Part shown: positions 45,891 to 54,627 of the stretch, one piece after another
Numbering within the stretch: the first letter of the stretch is position 1
How the letters are laid out: every line of letters begins with the position of its first letter
Assembly: GCF_900168295.1 (NCBI RefSeq)
Contig: NZ_FVZL01000016.1
Location: forward strand, 1-64,000
Origin: Arthrobacter sp. P2b
Lineage (GTDB): Bacteria > Actinomycetota > Actinomycetes > Actinomycetales > Micrococcaceae
DNA length: 64,000 bases
Direction of reading: 5' to 3'
Notes under the pieces: model-generated
What the model was told of the DNA's origin: nothing
Seen by the model: the letters and a program-made list of their open reading frames with translations, nothing else
Databases searched by the model: none
Position numbers and translations under genes: made by a program

Positions 45891-47432
45891 CTAAATCCGC
45901 GCGGTTTCCTTCTCGCGGCCGGCCTTCTTGTAGGACTCCCAGAAGGTGGCCCCCGTGATGCTGAGGGTCTGCGGGTCGAAGACGGGGTCGAGGCCGAGCT
46001 TCTGTTGCCGCTCGAAGTCCTTGAGGGCCTTGAGCGCAGGCTTCTGCAGAATCAGGATGCCCACGATGTTCAGCCAGGCCATAAGCCCGACGCCGATATC
46101 ACCCATCACCCACGCATCCGCGGCCGTGTTCACGCAACCGTAGGCAGCGGCGACGAGGATGGCCACCTGCAGGGCGATGGTGGTGGCGCGGCCGAGGCTG
46201 GTCCGGAGGCCGGGGATCACCGTGGCCGACGAGTTGCCCAGGAGGAAGCGCAGGTTGGTCTCGGCCATGTAGTAGTACGCGATGACGGTGGTCAGGCAGA
46301 AGAAGATCAGCGTGACAGCAATGAACGCGGCGCCGACGCCGGGGAAGACGGAGTCGAATCCGGCCTGCACATACTGGGGTCCGACGACGGCCGAGGCGGA
46401 CAGGAGGCCGCCTTCGGCGAGGATTTCACCGTCTTCGCTGCCGCCGGAGAAGACGCGGTAGGCGCCGGTGGAGAGGATCAGGAAGCCGGTGGCCGAGCAG
46501 ACGAACAGCGTGTCGATGTACACCGCGAAGGCCTGGACGAGGCCCTGCTTGGCCGGGTGCGAGACTTCGGCGGCGGCCGCTGCGTGCGGGCCCGTTCCCT
46601 GGCCGGCCTCGTTGGAGTAGACGCCGCGCTTGACGCCCCACATCACGGCCAGGCCGATGATCGCACCGAGGGCCGAATCCATGCCGAAGGCGCTGCGGAA
46701 CACCAGCGAGAGGATCTCCGGCAGCTGGGCGGCGTTGATGACCACGACGATCAGGGCGAGGATGATGTAGCCGGCGGCCATGAACGGCACCACGAAGGCG
46801 GCAACGCTGGCGATGCGCTTCACACCGCCCATGACCACAAGTGCCAGGAGGATGACCGAGCCGACGGCCACAATCCACGGCTCGAGGGCCCAGGCGCCGC
46901 TGATCGCGGTGGCCATGGAGTTGGTCTGGACACCCGGCATCAGAACGCCGCAGGCAAGGACGGTCACGGCCGCGAAGACATAGCCGTAGACCTTGAAGAA
47001 GCCGGCGCCCTTGGTGTGGGCGAACCCGCGGGAGAAGTAGTAGGCCGGGCCGCCGCGGTACTCGCCGGTCAGCGGGTCACGGGTCTTGTAGATCTGGCCG
47101 AGGGTGGACTCGATGAAGGATGTGGACGCGCCCAGGAAAGCGACCGCCCACATCCAGAACAGGGCGCCCGGTCCGCCGAAGGCGATGGCGGTGGCGACAC
47201 CGGCGACGTTACCGGTGCCGACGCGGCCGGACAGGGACATGGCCAGGGCCTGGAACGAGGAGACGCCGGAGGCGGACTTCTCGCCGTGGACGAGCTGCTG
47301 GAACATCCCCTTGACGTGCCGGACCTGCAGGAAGCGTGTCCGGATGGAGAAGTAGACTCCGGTGGCGAGGCAGAGATAGACGAGCCAGTCGCTCCAGATC
47401 ACGTTATTGATGGCTGATAAGGCATCGCTCAT
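45891..47432 (-). CDS. Alanine/glycine:cation symporter (AGCS family)
   Basis: Sodium-coupled amino-acid importer, 513 residues, about 11 membrane segments. The AGCS signature is LSGRVGTGNVAGVATAIAFG, followed by GGPGALFWMWAVAFLGASTS; YSNEAGQGTGPHAAAAAEVS is also typical. I moved the start to ATG 47432, after GGAGGG; an upstream ATG would add 35 non-hydrophobic residues. Monocistronic, with a strong terminator. Confidence 0.92.
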   Translation of the reverse strand: MSDALSAINNVIWSDWLVYLCLATGVYFSIRTRFLQVRHVKGMFQQLVHGEKSASGVSSFQALAMSLSGRVGTGNVAGVATAIAFGGPGALFWMWAVAFLGASTSFIESTLGQIYKTRDPLTGEYRGGPAYYFSRGFAHTKGAGFFKVYGYVFAAVTVLACGVLMPGVQTNSMATAISGAWALEPWIVAVGSVILLALVVMGGVKRIASVAAFVVPFMAAGYIILALIVVVINAAQLPEILSLVFRSAFGMDSALGAIIGLAVMWGVKRGVYSNEAGQGTGPHAAAAAEVSHPAKQGLVQAFAVYIDTLFVCSATGFLILSTGAYRVFSGGSEDGEILAEGGLLSASAVVGPQYVQAGFDSVFPGVGAAFIAVTLIFFCLTTVIAYYYMAETNLRFLLGNSSATVIPGLRTSLGRATTIALQVAILVAAAYGCVNTAADAWVMGDIGVGLMAWLNIVGILILQKPALKALKDFERQQKLGLDPVFDPQTLSITGATFWESYKKAGREKETARI

Positions 47433-47612
47433 AAGTGTGGGTTCCCTCCATGAAGAGCGTGGGTGATGCGTTTGGTGCTGCGCGGCGTCGGTCGACGCGA
47501 TGTGGCGCACCACACCAAAACCTGTGAAGCCTCTCACAAAGAGTTACTCCAGTCCATTTGGCTTCCCGGTGGGGCCCTTGTACCTGCTGGTGCTCAGGCC
47601 TACCGTCGTTAC

Positions 47613-48287
47613 ATGAGCCGGCTGCTTCGTGGAGGGACCCGAACTGCGGGTGCTGTCATGGCTGCAGGGTCCGCGTCTTTTCTTGCCGGGGCCTTCATGC
47701 CTGTCTCGCGTGTTTACGTGGAACGGGAACGGCAACGCAAACTGGACATTTTGCTGGCGCACCCCGTGCAGTGGAGGGCGCAGACTGTGTTGCTCGGCGC
47801 GGGCACAATTGTGCTGCCTGCCGGTGTGGCGGCGCTCGCCGGAGAGTGGGACCAGGGACGCGCGGGTGGCGAACAGGAACGGCTGGCCGGGCGGCGGCTC
47901 GCCCAAGCCGGCGCAGTCCTCCTGGCCGGTGGAGCTGCCGTCTTCCCTGTGGACCTGGCAGCCCGGTTCACCGACCCCGAGGGCTTCGCGCTGGGGCGGC
48001 AGCCCGAGTGGCCATTTTATGGGTATGTGTGGGTGAGCCTGGCGGGGATGGCGGCCCTTGGAGGCGCCCTGCTCCAGCGGTCCCGCACGCACGCGGGTTT
48101 TCCGCGCTGGCCCGGATGGCTGAATCTCGGCGGCGCGGGAACCTTCGCCGGCGTGCTGGCCAGCACCGGCGACCTTCCGCCCCTGTCCATTTACTGCATT
48201 GAATTGGCCACCGGGGTTGCGCTGGTTCTTCGGGGCGGCCAGCGGCAACCATCAGGGGATAAGGGCCAACCGCCGCCACTAAAATAA
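47613..48287 (+). CDS. Membrane protein of unknown function, four to six TM segments
   Basis: Hydrophobic stretches lie near the N-terminus (AGAVMAAGSASFLAGAFMPV), in the middle (TVLLGAGTIVLPAGVAALAG; AGAVLLAGGAAVFPVDLAAR) and at the end (YGYVWVSLAGMAALGGALLQ; YCIELATGVALVLRGG). No family recognised. ATG 47613 begins a basic N-terminus, better than the ATG at 47463, which adds poor sequence. It ends three bases before the potassium-channel gene, so the two are probably cotranscribed. Confidence 0.65.
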   Translation: MSRLLRGGTRTAGAVMAAGSASFLAGAFMPVSRVYVERERQRKLDILLAHPVQWRAQTVLLGAGTIVLPAGVAALAGEWDQGRAGGEQERLAGRRLAQAGAVLLAGGAAVFPVDLAARFTDPEGFALGRQPEWPFYGYVWVSLAGMAALGGALLQRSRTHAGFPRWPGWLNLGGAGTFAGVLASTGDLPPLSIYCIELATGVALVLRGGQRQPSGDKGQPPPLK

Positions 48288-48290
48288 GGC

Positions 48291-49181
48291 ATGGATATCG
48301 CGGATATGCTCTGGACGGTGCTGGGGGCCGGGCTGATTCTCTTGATGCTCGCGGACGTCTTCCACACCCTCCTGTATCCGCACGACTCCGGTCCCACCGG
48401 GCGCGCGATCATGCGGGGAATCTGGCTGCTGACGAAAAAAGTCCGGGGCCGGGCATCCTCCGTTGCGGCGCCCCTGGCCATGGCCGCCGTGATCGCAACC
48501 TGGGCGAGCCTGGCCGCCGTCGGCTGGGCCCTCCTGTACCTGCCCCACCTGCCGGACGGCTTTGTGTACGGGACCGGTGTTCCGCAGCGGGCCGATTTTG
48601 CCGAAGCCCTCTACATCTCGCTCGTCACTCTTTCCACTGTGGGGTTCGGCGAAATCGTGGCTGCCAGTCCGCTGCTCCGGCTGGTCTCCGCCCTGCAGGC
48701 CGTGACCGGCTTCGGGCTGCTGACCGCCACAGTTTCCTGGATCCTGCAGACCTACCCTGCCTTGAACCGGCGACGGGCTCTGGCCCACCAGCTGAACCTG
48801 TTCCGGGAGGCGGCCGGCCCTGAGGGTGTAGCGGCACTGGAACCCGCCCATGCAGCCGGACTGCTGGAGTCGCTGGCCCGGAACGTAGCCACCGTGGGCA
48901 TAGACCTGTTGGCCTTCCACGAAACCTACTATTTCCGCGAAGTGGACCAGCGGAGTTCCCTGCCTGCCACACTTGCCTACGCCCAGCAGCTGGCATCGGA
49001 CGCCGAACGGAGCGAAAGCCGGGAACTCCAGTTCGCCGGACGGATGCTGCACGCGGCACTGGATGGGCTCGCGGACGTCCTGCGCGGCAAATTCGGCCAT
49101 GCCGGAACCACCTCCTCCGACGTGTTCGACAGCTACGAGCTGCACCACCGCCACCGGCGGGAGGGGGAACCGGACCGGTGA
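48291..49181 (+). CDS. Two-pore-type potassium channel protein
   Basis: Membrane segments at about 5-26, 60-84 and 128-150 flank a pore loop with the K+ selectivity filter TVGFGE (residues 116-121) in LYISLVTLSTVGFGE. This places it in the ion-channel (Ion_trans_2) group. The C-terminal 140 residues are a soluble helical domain without a recognised RCK fold. It overlaps the next gene by four bases (GTGA), and the upstream membrane protein ends three bases before it. Confidence 0.85.
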   Translation: MDIADMLWTVLGAGLILLMLADVFHTLLYPHDSGPTGRAIMRGIWLLTKKVRGRASSVAAPLAMAAVIATWASLAAVGWALLYLPHLPDGFVYGTGVPQRADFAEALYISLVTLSTVGFGEIVAASPLLRLVSALQAVTGFGLLTATVSWILQTYPALNRRRALAHQLNLFREAAGPEGVAALEPAHAAGLLESLARNVATVGIDLLAFHETYYFREVDQRSSLPATLAYAQQLASDAERSESRELQFAGRMLHAALDGLADVLRGKFGHAGTTSSDVFDSYELHHRHRREGEPDR

Positions 49182-50788
49182 CGCCGTCAGCCGAGGCAGG
49201 TGCGGGCGTGCGAAGAAGCTCCCGGTTTTCGCGTTCTTTCCTGTTGTGCCTCCTGGCTGTTGCCGTTCTCTTACGTCCTTTCGAACACGCCGCCGCCGTC
49301 GTACCCCAGGCCCCGCCCGCCGTCGTCCCTGACCAACGTACTTATGAAGCAGTAGATGCCTTCCTGCAGGAACAAATGGCCGCCATCGGGCTCCCGGGCG
49401 CCGCCGTCGTCGTCGTCCAGGACGGGGTCCCGGTGCATGCCGCCGCCTATGGCAGCGCCGACAACTCGGGCCGTCCGATGACCGCCGACACCCCGGTGCT
49501 GCTGGCATCCACCAGCAAGTCCCTCACGGCCATCGCCGTGATGCAGCAGGTGGAGGCCGGCCGGCTCCGCCTGGATGAACCCGTCCGGACCTACCTGCCG
49601 TGGTTCACTTTGCAGGACAGCCGCGCGTCCGCCATCACCGTCCGCCACCTGCTGCACCAGGCCAGCGGCATGGCGTCCAAGGACACTGCCTTCGAAGGCT
49701 CCTTCTTGCAGGACCCGGAGGCCCTCGAACAAGGCGTTCGGGACCTCGCCGGTTCCCCGCTGGCGGGAGTCCCGGGTGCTGCCTTCGGCTACGCCAACGC
49801 CAACTTCAACGTCCTGGGCCTCCTGGTTCAGACGGTCTCCGGGCAGCCGTTCGGGGACTACATGCGCCAGCATGTTTTCGAACCCCTGGACATGAGCCAT
49901 AGCCATGCGACCCGCGCTGCTGCCCTTGCGGATGGTGCCGCCACCGGCCACTCGCTGTGGTTCGGCACTTCCTGGCAGCAGACGGAGGTGCCCGCGCCCG
50001 CCACCGGGATGCCGTCGAGCACCATGTACGCCTCGGCGAATGACCTGGGCCGGGAGCTCAACATGCTGCTGGATGAGGGGCAATTCCGGGACGCGCGCAT
50101 CCTTCAGCCCGACAGCGTCCGGGCCATGCTCGAGCCCGGGGTCCGGGTTGACGGGTCAAAGATGTACGCGATGGGGTGGTTCACCCGCCCGCTGGTTGAA
50201 TCCGTCCCTGCCGCGGAGGCCGCCGACGATGCCTCCTTGCCCTTGCTCGCCGAGCACCAGGGCGAGTGGGGCAACAGCCATACGTACCTGGCGATGGTTC
50301 CCTCCACCAGGCTGGGCGTCGCACTGGTCATCAACGCGAACGACACCTCGGCTCCCTCCCGGCTCCAGGCCATCGACACGAACATCCTGCGGATCCTCCA
50401 CGGCCAGCAGCCCATTCCCGCAGTCATCCAGGAGGACTGGCTGCAGCGCTACAGCTGGGCGGTCGCGCTGGGACTGCTGGTGGCTGAGCTGCTCAGTCTG
50501 TGGCTGGCACTTCGGGTGCTGCTCCGGAGAACGTACGACGGCGGCGGGCGGCTTCCGCTGTTGGCGGTGGGTTTGGCGGCGCTCGCCCTGGACGTGTTCG
50601 CCCTGTGGCTGTGCTTTATCTATGCACCGGCCCGGTTCGACACCAACCTGCTGGTCATCATCCGCCAGTTCCCGGACGTGGGCGTCTCGTTGGTGCTTGT
50701 GCTCGGGCTGGCCATCGTGTGGACTGTTCCGCGGACCGTCTGGGTGCTCAGTCAGGCACTGCGTCATGGCCCACGCGGCGTACCCTGA
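49178..50788 (+). CDS. Beta-lactamase-family serine hydrolase with C-terminal TM segments
   Basis: Secreted or membrane-bound hydrolase of the class C beta-lactamase/D-alanyl carboxypeptidase fold. Residues 18-40 look like a signal or anchor. The nucleophile motif is S111-T-S-K114 (LLASTSKSLTAIA), and the second motif is Y-A-N in GYANANFNVLG. Four hydrophobic segments follow after residue 420. Such proteins work on cell-wall peptides, esters or other amides; resistance is not implied. The GTG start overlaps the channel stop. Confidence 0.85.
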   Translation: MTPSAEAGAGVRRSSRFSRSFLLCLLAVAVLLRPFEHAAAVVPQAPPAVVPDQRTYEAVDAFLQEQMAAIGLPGAAVVVVQDGVPVHAAAYGSADNSGRPMTADTPVLLASTSKSLTAIAVMQQVEAGRLRLDEPVRTYLPWFTLQDSRASAITVRHLLHQASGMASKDTAFEGSFLQDPEALEQGVRDLAGSPLAGVPGAAFGYANANFNVLGLLVQTVSGQPFGDYMRQHVFEPLDMSHSHATRAAALADGAATGHSLWFGTSWQQTEVPAPATGMPSSTMYASANDLGRELNMLLDEGQFRDARILQPDSVRAMLEPGVRVDGSKMYAMGWFTRPLVESVPAAEAADDASLPLLAEHQGEWGNSHTYLAMVPSTRLGVALVINANDTSAPSRLQAIDTNILRILHGQQPIPAVIQEDWLQRYSWAVALGLLVAELLSLWLALRVLLRRTYDGGGRLPLLAVGLAALALDVFALWLCFIYAPARFDTNLLVIIRQFPDVGVSLVLVLGLAIVWTVPRTVWVLSQALRHGPRGVP

Positions 50789-50792
50789 AACC

Positions 50793-51305
50793 ATGGCGGC
50801 GGACATCAGTTCTGCGCATACCCTGGCGGCGCGGCTAAAGGCTGCCTACGAGAACCTTCCCCTGCCGGCGCCCGTCGTGGCCGCGATGGCCCTCGATCTC
50901 CTCCTTGCCAGGCTCCATCCCCTGCCGCTTCCCGGCTCCCGCGCCGTCCATAAGGCGGCTGGAGCGGGACTGGTGGTCGCCGGCGTCGGATTCAACGTCT
51001 GGGCGCTGGCTGAACGACGGCGCCGCTCGACGGGCCGCTTCGAGCTGGAGCGGCCGGACGATCTGGTGGTCACCGGCCCCTACGCGGTGACCCGTCATCC
51101 CATGTACGTGGGCTGGTGGCTCATCCAGCTCGGCGCGGGAGTCCTGGCCGGTTCGTCCTGGGTCCTCGCGCTGCTGCCGGCCGAACTGCTGGTGGAGCAC
51201 CGCTTTGTCGTCGCCGAAGAAGCTGCCCTCGCGGAGCTCTTTCCGCAGTCCTACCCCGGCTACGCGGAAAGGGTTCCACGCTATCTGGGGCTCCCCCGCG
51301 CGTAG
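50793..51305 (+). CDS. Isoprenylcysteine carboxyl methyltransferase-like protein
   Basis: Small integral membrane methyltransferase (ICMT/phospholipid methyltransferase superfamily). The family core is DDLVVTGPYAVTRHPMYVGW followed by EHRFVVAEEAALAELF and the ending YPGYAERVPRYLGLPR. 170 residues with four hydrophobic segments. It uses S-adenosylmethionine; the acceptor in bacteria is usually unknown. ATG 50793 follows the hydrolase stop by four bases; ATG 50766 is an overlapping alternative. Confidence 0.85.
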   Translation: MAADISSAHTLAARLKAAYENLPLPAPVVAAMALDLLLARLHPLPLPGSRAVHKAAGAGLVVAGVGFNVWALAERRRRSTGRFELERPDDLVVTGPYAVTRHPMYVGWWLIQLGAGVLAGSSWVLALLPAELLVEHRFVVAEEAALAELFPQSYPGYAERVPRYLGLPRA

Positions 51306-51317
51306 GCGCCTTCGCCT

Positions 51318-51370
51318 CCAAAGCCAGCGGGCCGCCGTCGTACTTCACGACGCCGGCCCGCTGGCTTTGG
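51318..51370. terminator. Bidirectional hairpin between convergent genes
   Basis: CCAAAGCCAGCGGGCC pairs with GGCCCGCTGGCTTTGG, and the stem continues through CCGTCGT/ACGACG with one mismatch and a short loop. It lies between the methyltransferase end (51305) and the GYD-protein end (51383), so it can serve both. Confidence 0.85.
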
Positions 51371-51382
51371 TGCCTGGCTCCC

Positions 51383-51703
51383 CTACTGCCCCGGCGCCCG
51401 GTAGGACGGCGTCTTCTTGGCGGCGTTGTCGAGGTCTTCCACGGTCAGGAGCGGCTTCAGGCGGACGTTGACGTTCCCCGTCGAGTTGATCAGCAGCGAC
51501 AGCGCTGCGGCACTTGCATCATCCGGCGCCTCAAAAACACCCAGGACGTCGTAGTAACCAAAGGCGTAGTAGAAGCTCTCCAGTGAGCCTCCCACCGAGC
51601 CGAGGGCCTCCACCAGTGCGTCCCGCCGCGCGGTGCCGCCTTCCTTCATCAGCCCTTTGATGCCCTGGCCCACGTACGTCGCTTCAAACAGATACTTTGG
51701 CAT
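51383..51703 (-). CDS. GYD-domain protein
   Basis: 106-residue protein of the GYD family. It starts with PKYLFEATYVGQGIKGLMKE and carries the name motif FGYYDVLGVFEAPDD. These are small dimeric alpha/beta-barrel-like proteins of uncertain role. The start is ATG 51703, with GGGAAGGG upstream; the frame extends to 51814 but lacks a good start there. Confidence 0.9.
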   Translation of the reverse strand: MPKYLFEATYVGQGIKGLMKEGGTARRDALVEALGSVGGSLESFYYAFGYYDVLGVFEAPDDASAAALSLLINSTGNVNVRLKPLLTVEDLDNAAKKTPSYRAPGQ

Positions 51704-51823
51704 GGTCTTTTCCCTTCCCTGCATCTTCATCCCGGTTGTCGCCGCAGGAACTTCATACCGGCCCTGAGGACACCGTTGTAGCAGGGCCGAAGTGGCACGG
51801 ATGCGGCGCCTCACTCGGTGATA

Positions 51824-51881
51824 ACGGGGTGAATGCCCCGCTAGCGCAGACGCTATTCCTCGGGTTAAGGGCAGTCAATAT
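51824..51881 (+). repeat. Dispersed intergenic repeat, copy 2
   Basis: Partner of the copy at 41651-41710, 10 kb away, in the same orientation. It lies upstream of the GYD gene and downstream of a small membrane protein. Blocks AACGGGGTG, CCGCTA, GCAGACG, TATTCCTCGG and GGCAGTC are shared. Confidence 0.5.
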
Positions 51882-51949
51882 GCTGGGCATACCTAATGCC
51901 TGGCACCTCCACAGTGGCCAATCCTGCGGAGACGAAGGAGACGGGCGGG

Positions 51950-52177
51950 CTACGGCTCAGCCTGTGTCAAGAGCCATGCTGCGTCCATGTCCGGCGTGGG
52001 CTTTGACCGGCGAACCTTGCGCAGCAGGACGATGAACGGCAGGAGCAGTAATTGGAGGACACCTGCTGCAATCAACAGCACAACGACGAGGACGACGATC
52101 GGTAAGTACAGCATGAACACGCCGGCAAGGGTGGCAAAGTACCCGAAAGTAAATCCGAGAATTGTCCCGGTATCCAT
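51950..52177 (-). CDS. Small membrane protein
   Basis: About 75 residues with a long hydrophobic region, probably two segments (LGFTFGYFATLAGVFMLYLP; IVVLVVVLLIAAGVLQLLLL) and a basic tail. No family recognised. ATG 52177 follows TGGGGGTAG. Monocistronic. Confidence 0.55.
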   Translation of the reverse strand: MDTGTILGFTFGYFATLAGVFMLYLPIVVLVVVLLIAAGVLQLLLLPFIVLLRKVRRSKPTPDMDAAWLLTQAEP

Positions 52178-52258
52178 GTCTACCCCCAAGAACTATTTAC
52201 CGTGAACCGGATGAAGCTTGTGTGTTGTTGTCGGCGGTTCGACGCCTCGCACGGCCCT

Positions 52259-52501
52259 TCATGTGCGGACTTTCCTGACGCCCGGCCTGCGGTGCCGGGC
52301 TGGATGATGCCCGGTTATGGGGCGTACCCGGTGCCAAGGCCTGTACGGGAGCTCACTGTTAGGAGCGGTGGGAGGGGCAGCCGAAGCCACCAGCGACGAC
52401 CCTTTCCGGCGGCGCCGCAAGCGTAGGAGTACGAAGACCGTTAATCCCATCCAAGCGAAAGCTGCACCGAAGATTAGGACTACTGACGGGATCGTACCCA
52501 T
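52259..52501 (-). CDS. Small single-TM protein
   Basis: 80 residues: one N-terminal membrane segment (VVLIFGAAFAWMGLTVFVLL) then a run of Arg/Lys, so a cytosolic basic tail. No family recognised. ATG 52501. Coding status is moderately likely from the clear TM-plus-positive-charge design. Confidence 0.5.
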   Translation of the reverse strand: MGTIPSVVLIFGAAFAWMGLTVFVLLRLRRRRKGSSLVASAAPPTAPNSELPYRPWHRVRPITGHHPARHRRPGVRKVRT

Positions 52502-52677
52502 GCCTGAGTGTAGGCCCGGAACAGGCTGCAGTCCTTACCTGTTTTCTGAGTGCTGACTACTCGTGACACCAGCGCTGGTACCTGCTGCGGAGGTCTTCCA
52601 GTCCGAGCCAAATACCCTTTCTTCTGTCACGCCGCCGGCCGTAGGCTATGGGCATCCATCCCACACAGGAGGCACCC

Positions 52678-53154
52678 ATGCGTACGGCAGAACCCATGAC
52701 TGAAACCGAGCAGCTCCACCATCTTCTGGAAAACCTCACCACCCGTCTGGCCAGGGGCAAGGAATGGGCCACGCCCGGTGTGCAGGCTGCTCTGCAAAGA
52801 GCGGTGGCCGGCCTGGATACCGGCATCGAAACTGCGTCCCCGCGCCTGCAAATGCTTCTGCGCGCGCTGGCGGACGAGCTTGCAGGCGGTGTGGAGACGC
52901 TGACTCCCCGGGTGCGGGAACAGTTGAAGCGTGTTGGGCCGAAAGCCACTGCTGAGGTCCCGGTGGAAGCGGGTCGGTCGGCAGCCAGGACATTGTGGTG
53001 GCTCGGCGCGATGCTGCTCGCGGCGGGGGCCGGAGTGGGCGTGTGGCGCTCCTTGCAGGCATCAGGGGAAGAGTCTGCGCCCTCGCTAACAGTGCAGGAG
53101 ACCGGCAGCAAGAGTTCTGATGATGACCCCGAGCTCGCCGCTGGCCGGATATAA
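52678..53154 (+). CDS. Tail-anchored helical protein
   Basis: 158 residues, mostly amphipathic helix with a periodic 'TP-x-VQ/REQL' pattern (WATPGVQAALQRAVAGLDTG; ETLTPRVREQLKRV), then one membrane segment (TLWWLGAMLLAAGAGVGVWR) and an acidic tail. No catalytic motif. ATG 52678 has CAGGAGG upstream; an upstream ATG adds 10. Similar proteins are common in Micrococcaceae; function unknown. Confidence 0.75.
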   Translation: MRTAEPMTETEQLHHLLENLTTRLARGKEWATPGVQAALQRAVAGLDTGIETASPRLQMLLRALADELAGGVETLTPRVREQLKRVGPKATAEVPVEAGRSAARTLWWLGAMLLAAGAGVGVWRSLQASGEESAPSLTVQETGSKSSDDDPELAAGRI

Positions 53155-53770
53155 GGGATGCGCGCCGGGAACCCCCCAGGAAGGCTCCGCCGCCGCAAAG
53201 CCCGGAACAGCAGCTGATGACGGAAAGTGCAGCTTCTTGGCTTCTAAGAGACTGATGGACGATTTTTGGCTGCAAGTGCGGCGAGGTCCCGGATCAGCCG
53301 CTGGACTTCATGTTCCCGGCCTCTTCGGGGCGGGGTCAGTTGCACCGCGCACGGCCTTACCAGGCGGCTCTTAGGCGGAGCTGGAACAGGAGCGGACGTT
53401 CGCGGCTCCATTGACGGCCGCGATTCCTTTGCCCCGAGCGGATTATTCATGCCCTTACGTCCCCCTCGACGTAGTTGTTCTGCTGCCCTGTAAAAACACC
53501 TTAGGAAGCCAGAGGACCGGGCGGAAGCGCATATGTCCACCGTCGGGATTTATTGTGCCGATCTTGAGCCTTCGCTGCGCCAAAGGGGCACCTGCGGGCC
53601 ATCAAGCACCGGGTGCGGAGCCGGCGACGGCTGGGGGAGGCGTTCGTGGTCTCAGGCGAACGCCCACGTCGCCGGCTCCAGTCATCACCATATGGCCCCT
53701 ACCTTCGGGGAGCCCGAGTAATTGATACGCGTTTCGTAAAGCCGGCGTACCTACCCAAGGTTTGTGGCGG
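53155..53770. other. 616-base gap with one long hairpin
   Basis: No gene can be supported: open stretches lack ribosome sites and family motifs. The only structure seen is the long imperfect hairpin at 53617-53679, near the end of the alpha/beta hydrolase gene. The stretch 53160-53600 holds nothing I recognise. Confidence 0.5.
53617..53679. terminator. Long imperfect hairpin downstream of the hydrolase
   Basis: GGAGCCGGCGACG pairs with CGTCGCCGGCTCC, and GGCGTTCG with CGAACGCC inside, enclosing a 10-base loop. It lies about 90 bases past the hydrolase stop. Probably a terminator; no clear T tract. Confidence 0.6.
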
Positions 53771-54565
53771 TTAATCGAGCGCACGAAGGAACGTCCTCAC
53801 CTCGGCATTGAAGGCGTCGGCGGCCTCCATGTTGCTCAGGTGCCCGACGCCGGGGAGTACGACGAGCTGCGATGCGGGAATTCTCCTGTGCAGCTCCTTC
53901 CCGACCGCCAACGGCGACCGCGCGTCGAGGTCGCCATGCAGCACCAGCGTCGGGATGTCGATGTCAGGGAGGATGCCGCGCAGATCGGCATTCGCCATCG
54001 CCCGGAGCATCGTCAAACTGGCTCGCGGGTGAATACCGGACATCAGCGCGAGTGTTTGTTCGGCCATTTCCCGCGGTGCAGACTCGGTGAGCATGCCGGG
54101 CAGGTACTTGGGCAGCCAGTCCTCAGGAGGCTGAGTGATGTCCTCACTGATCATCTGAACGCGCCGCTGCACCTCGTCGGCTGGCAGGGAGCCGGCCCAG
54201 CCGGCATACGCCCCCGCCAGAATCAGGCTTCTGGGCAGGCTCGAGTGTCGCCCATAGAGCGCCAAGGCAAGTGCTCCGCCGAACGACAGGCCAAGGACGT
54301 GCGGGCGGGGCAGGCCAATTGCTTTCACAAACCCGGCCAGGGTGTCGGCGTAGTCGTCCATGGAGAAGGACTCGGGCGGATCGTCGGATCCCCCGCTGCC
54401 CGGAGCGTCCCAGGCGACCAGGTTGAACTCGTCACCGAGAGCGTCGAACTGCGGGCTCCAGGATCGGCTGTCAAAACCAAAGCCCCCATGAAGAAGGATG
54501 AGGGGTTCGCCCGATCCCACAACCCGGTAGTTGATTTTGAGGCCGGACACGGTAACTGCGCCCAT
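53771..54565 (-). CDS. Alpha/beta hydrolase
   Basis: 264-residue hydrolase. The oxyanion segment is LILLHGGFGFDSRSW, the nucleophile elbow is LGLSFGGALALA (S94), the acid is in LVLHGDLDARSPL, and the catalytic His in PGVGHLSNMEAADAF. All triad parts are in place. Substrate unknown; probably an ester or similar. ATG 54565. Next to, but separately oriented from, no clear partner. Confidence 0.88.
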   Translation of the reverse strand: MGAVTVSGLKINYRVVGSGEPLILLHGGFGFDSRSWSPQFDALGDEFNLVAWDAPGSGGSDDPPESFSMDDYADTLAGFVKAIGLPRPHVLGLSFGGALALALYGRHSSLPRSLILAGAYAGWAGSLPADEVQRRVQMISEDITQPPEDWLPKYLPGMLTESAPREMAEQTLALMSGIHPRASLTMLRAMANADLRGILPDIDIPTLVLHGDLDARSPLAVGKELHRRIPASQLVVLPGVGHLSNMEAADAFNAEVRTFLRALD

Positions 54566-54627
54566 CTACGTAGCTTGGCATCCGGCGGCCAAGCCTGGCA
54601 ACGCTGCCCAGACGACGGTCCGGGCTG

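Noticed and set aside
45819..47417. A 532-codon open frame opposite the AGCS symporter
   Set aside because: Antisense shadow. Composition is Gly/Asp/Arg-rich with no domain, while the minus strand has the AGCS signature.
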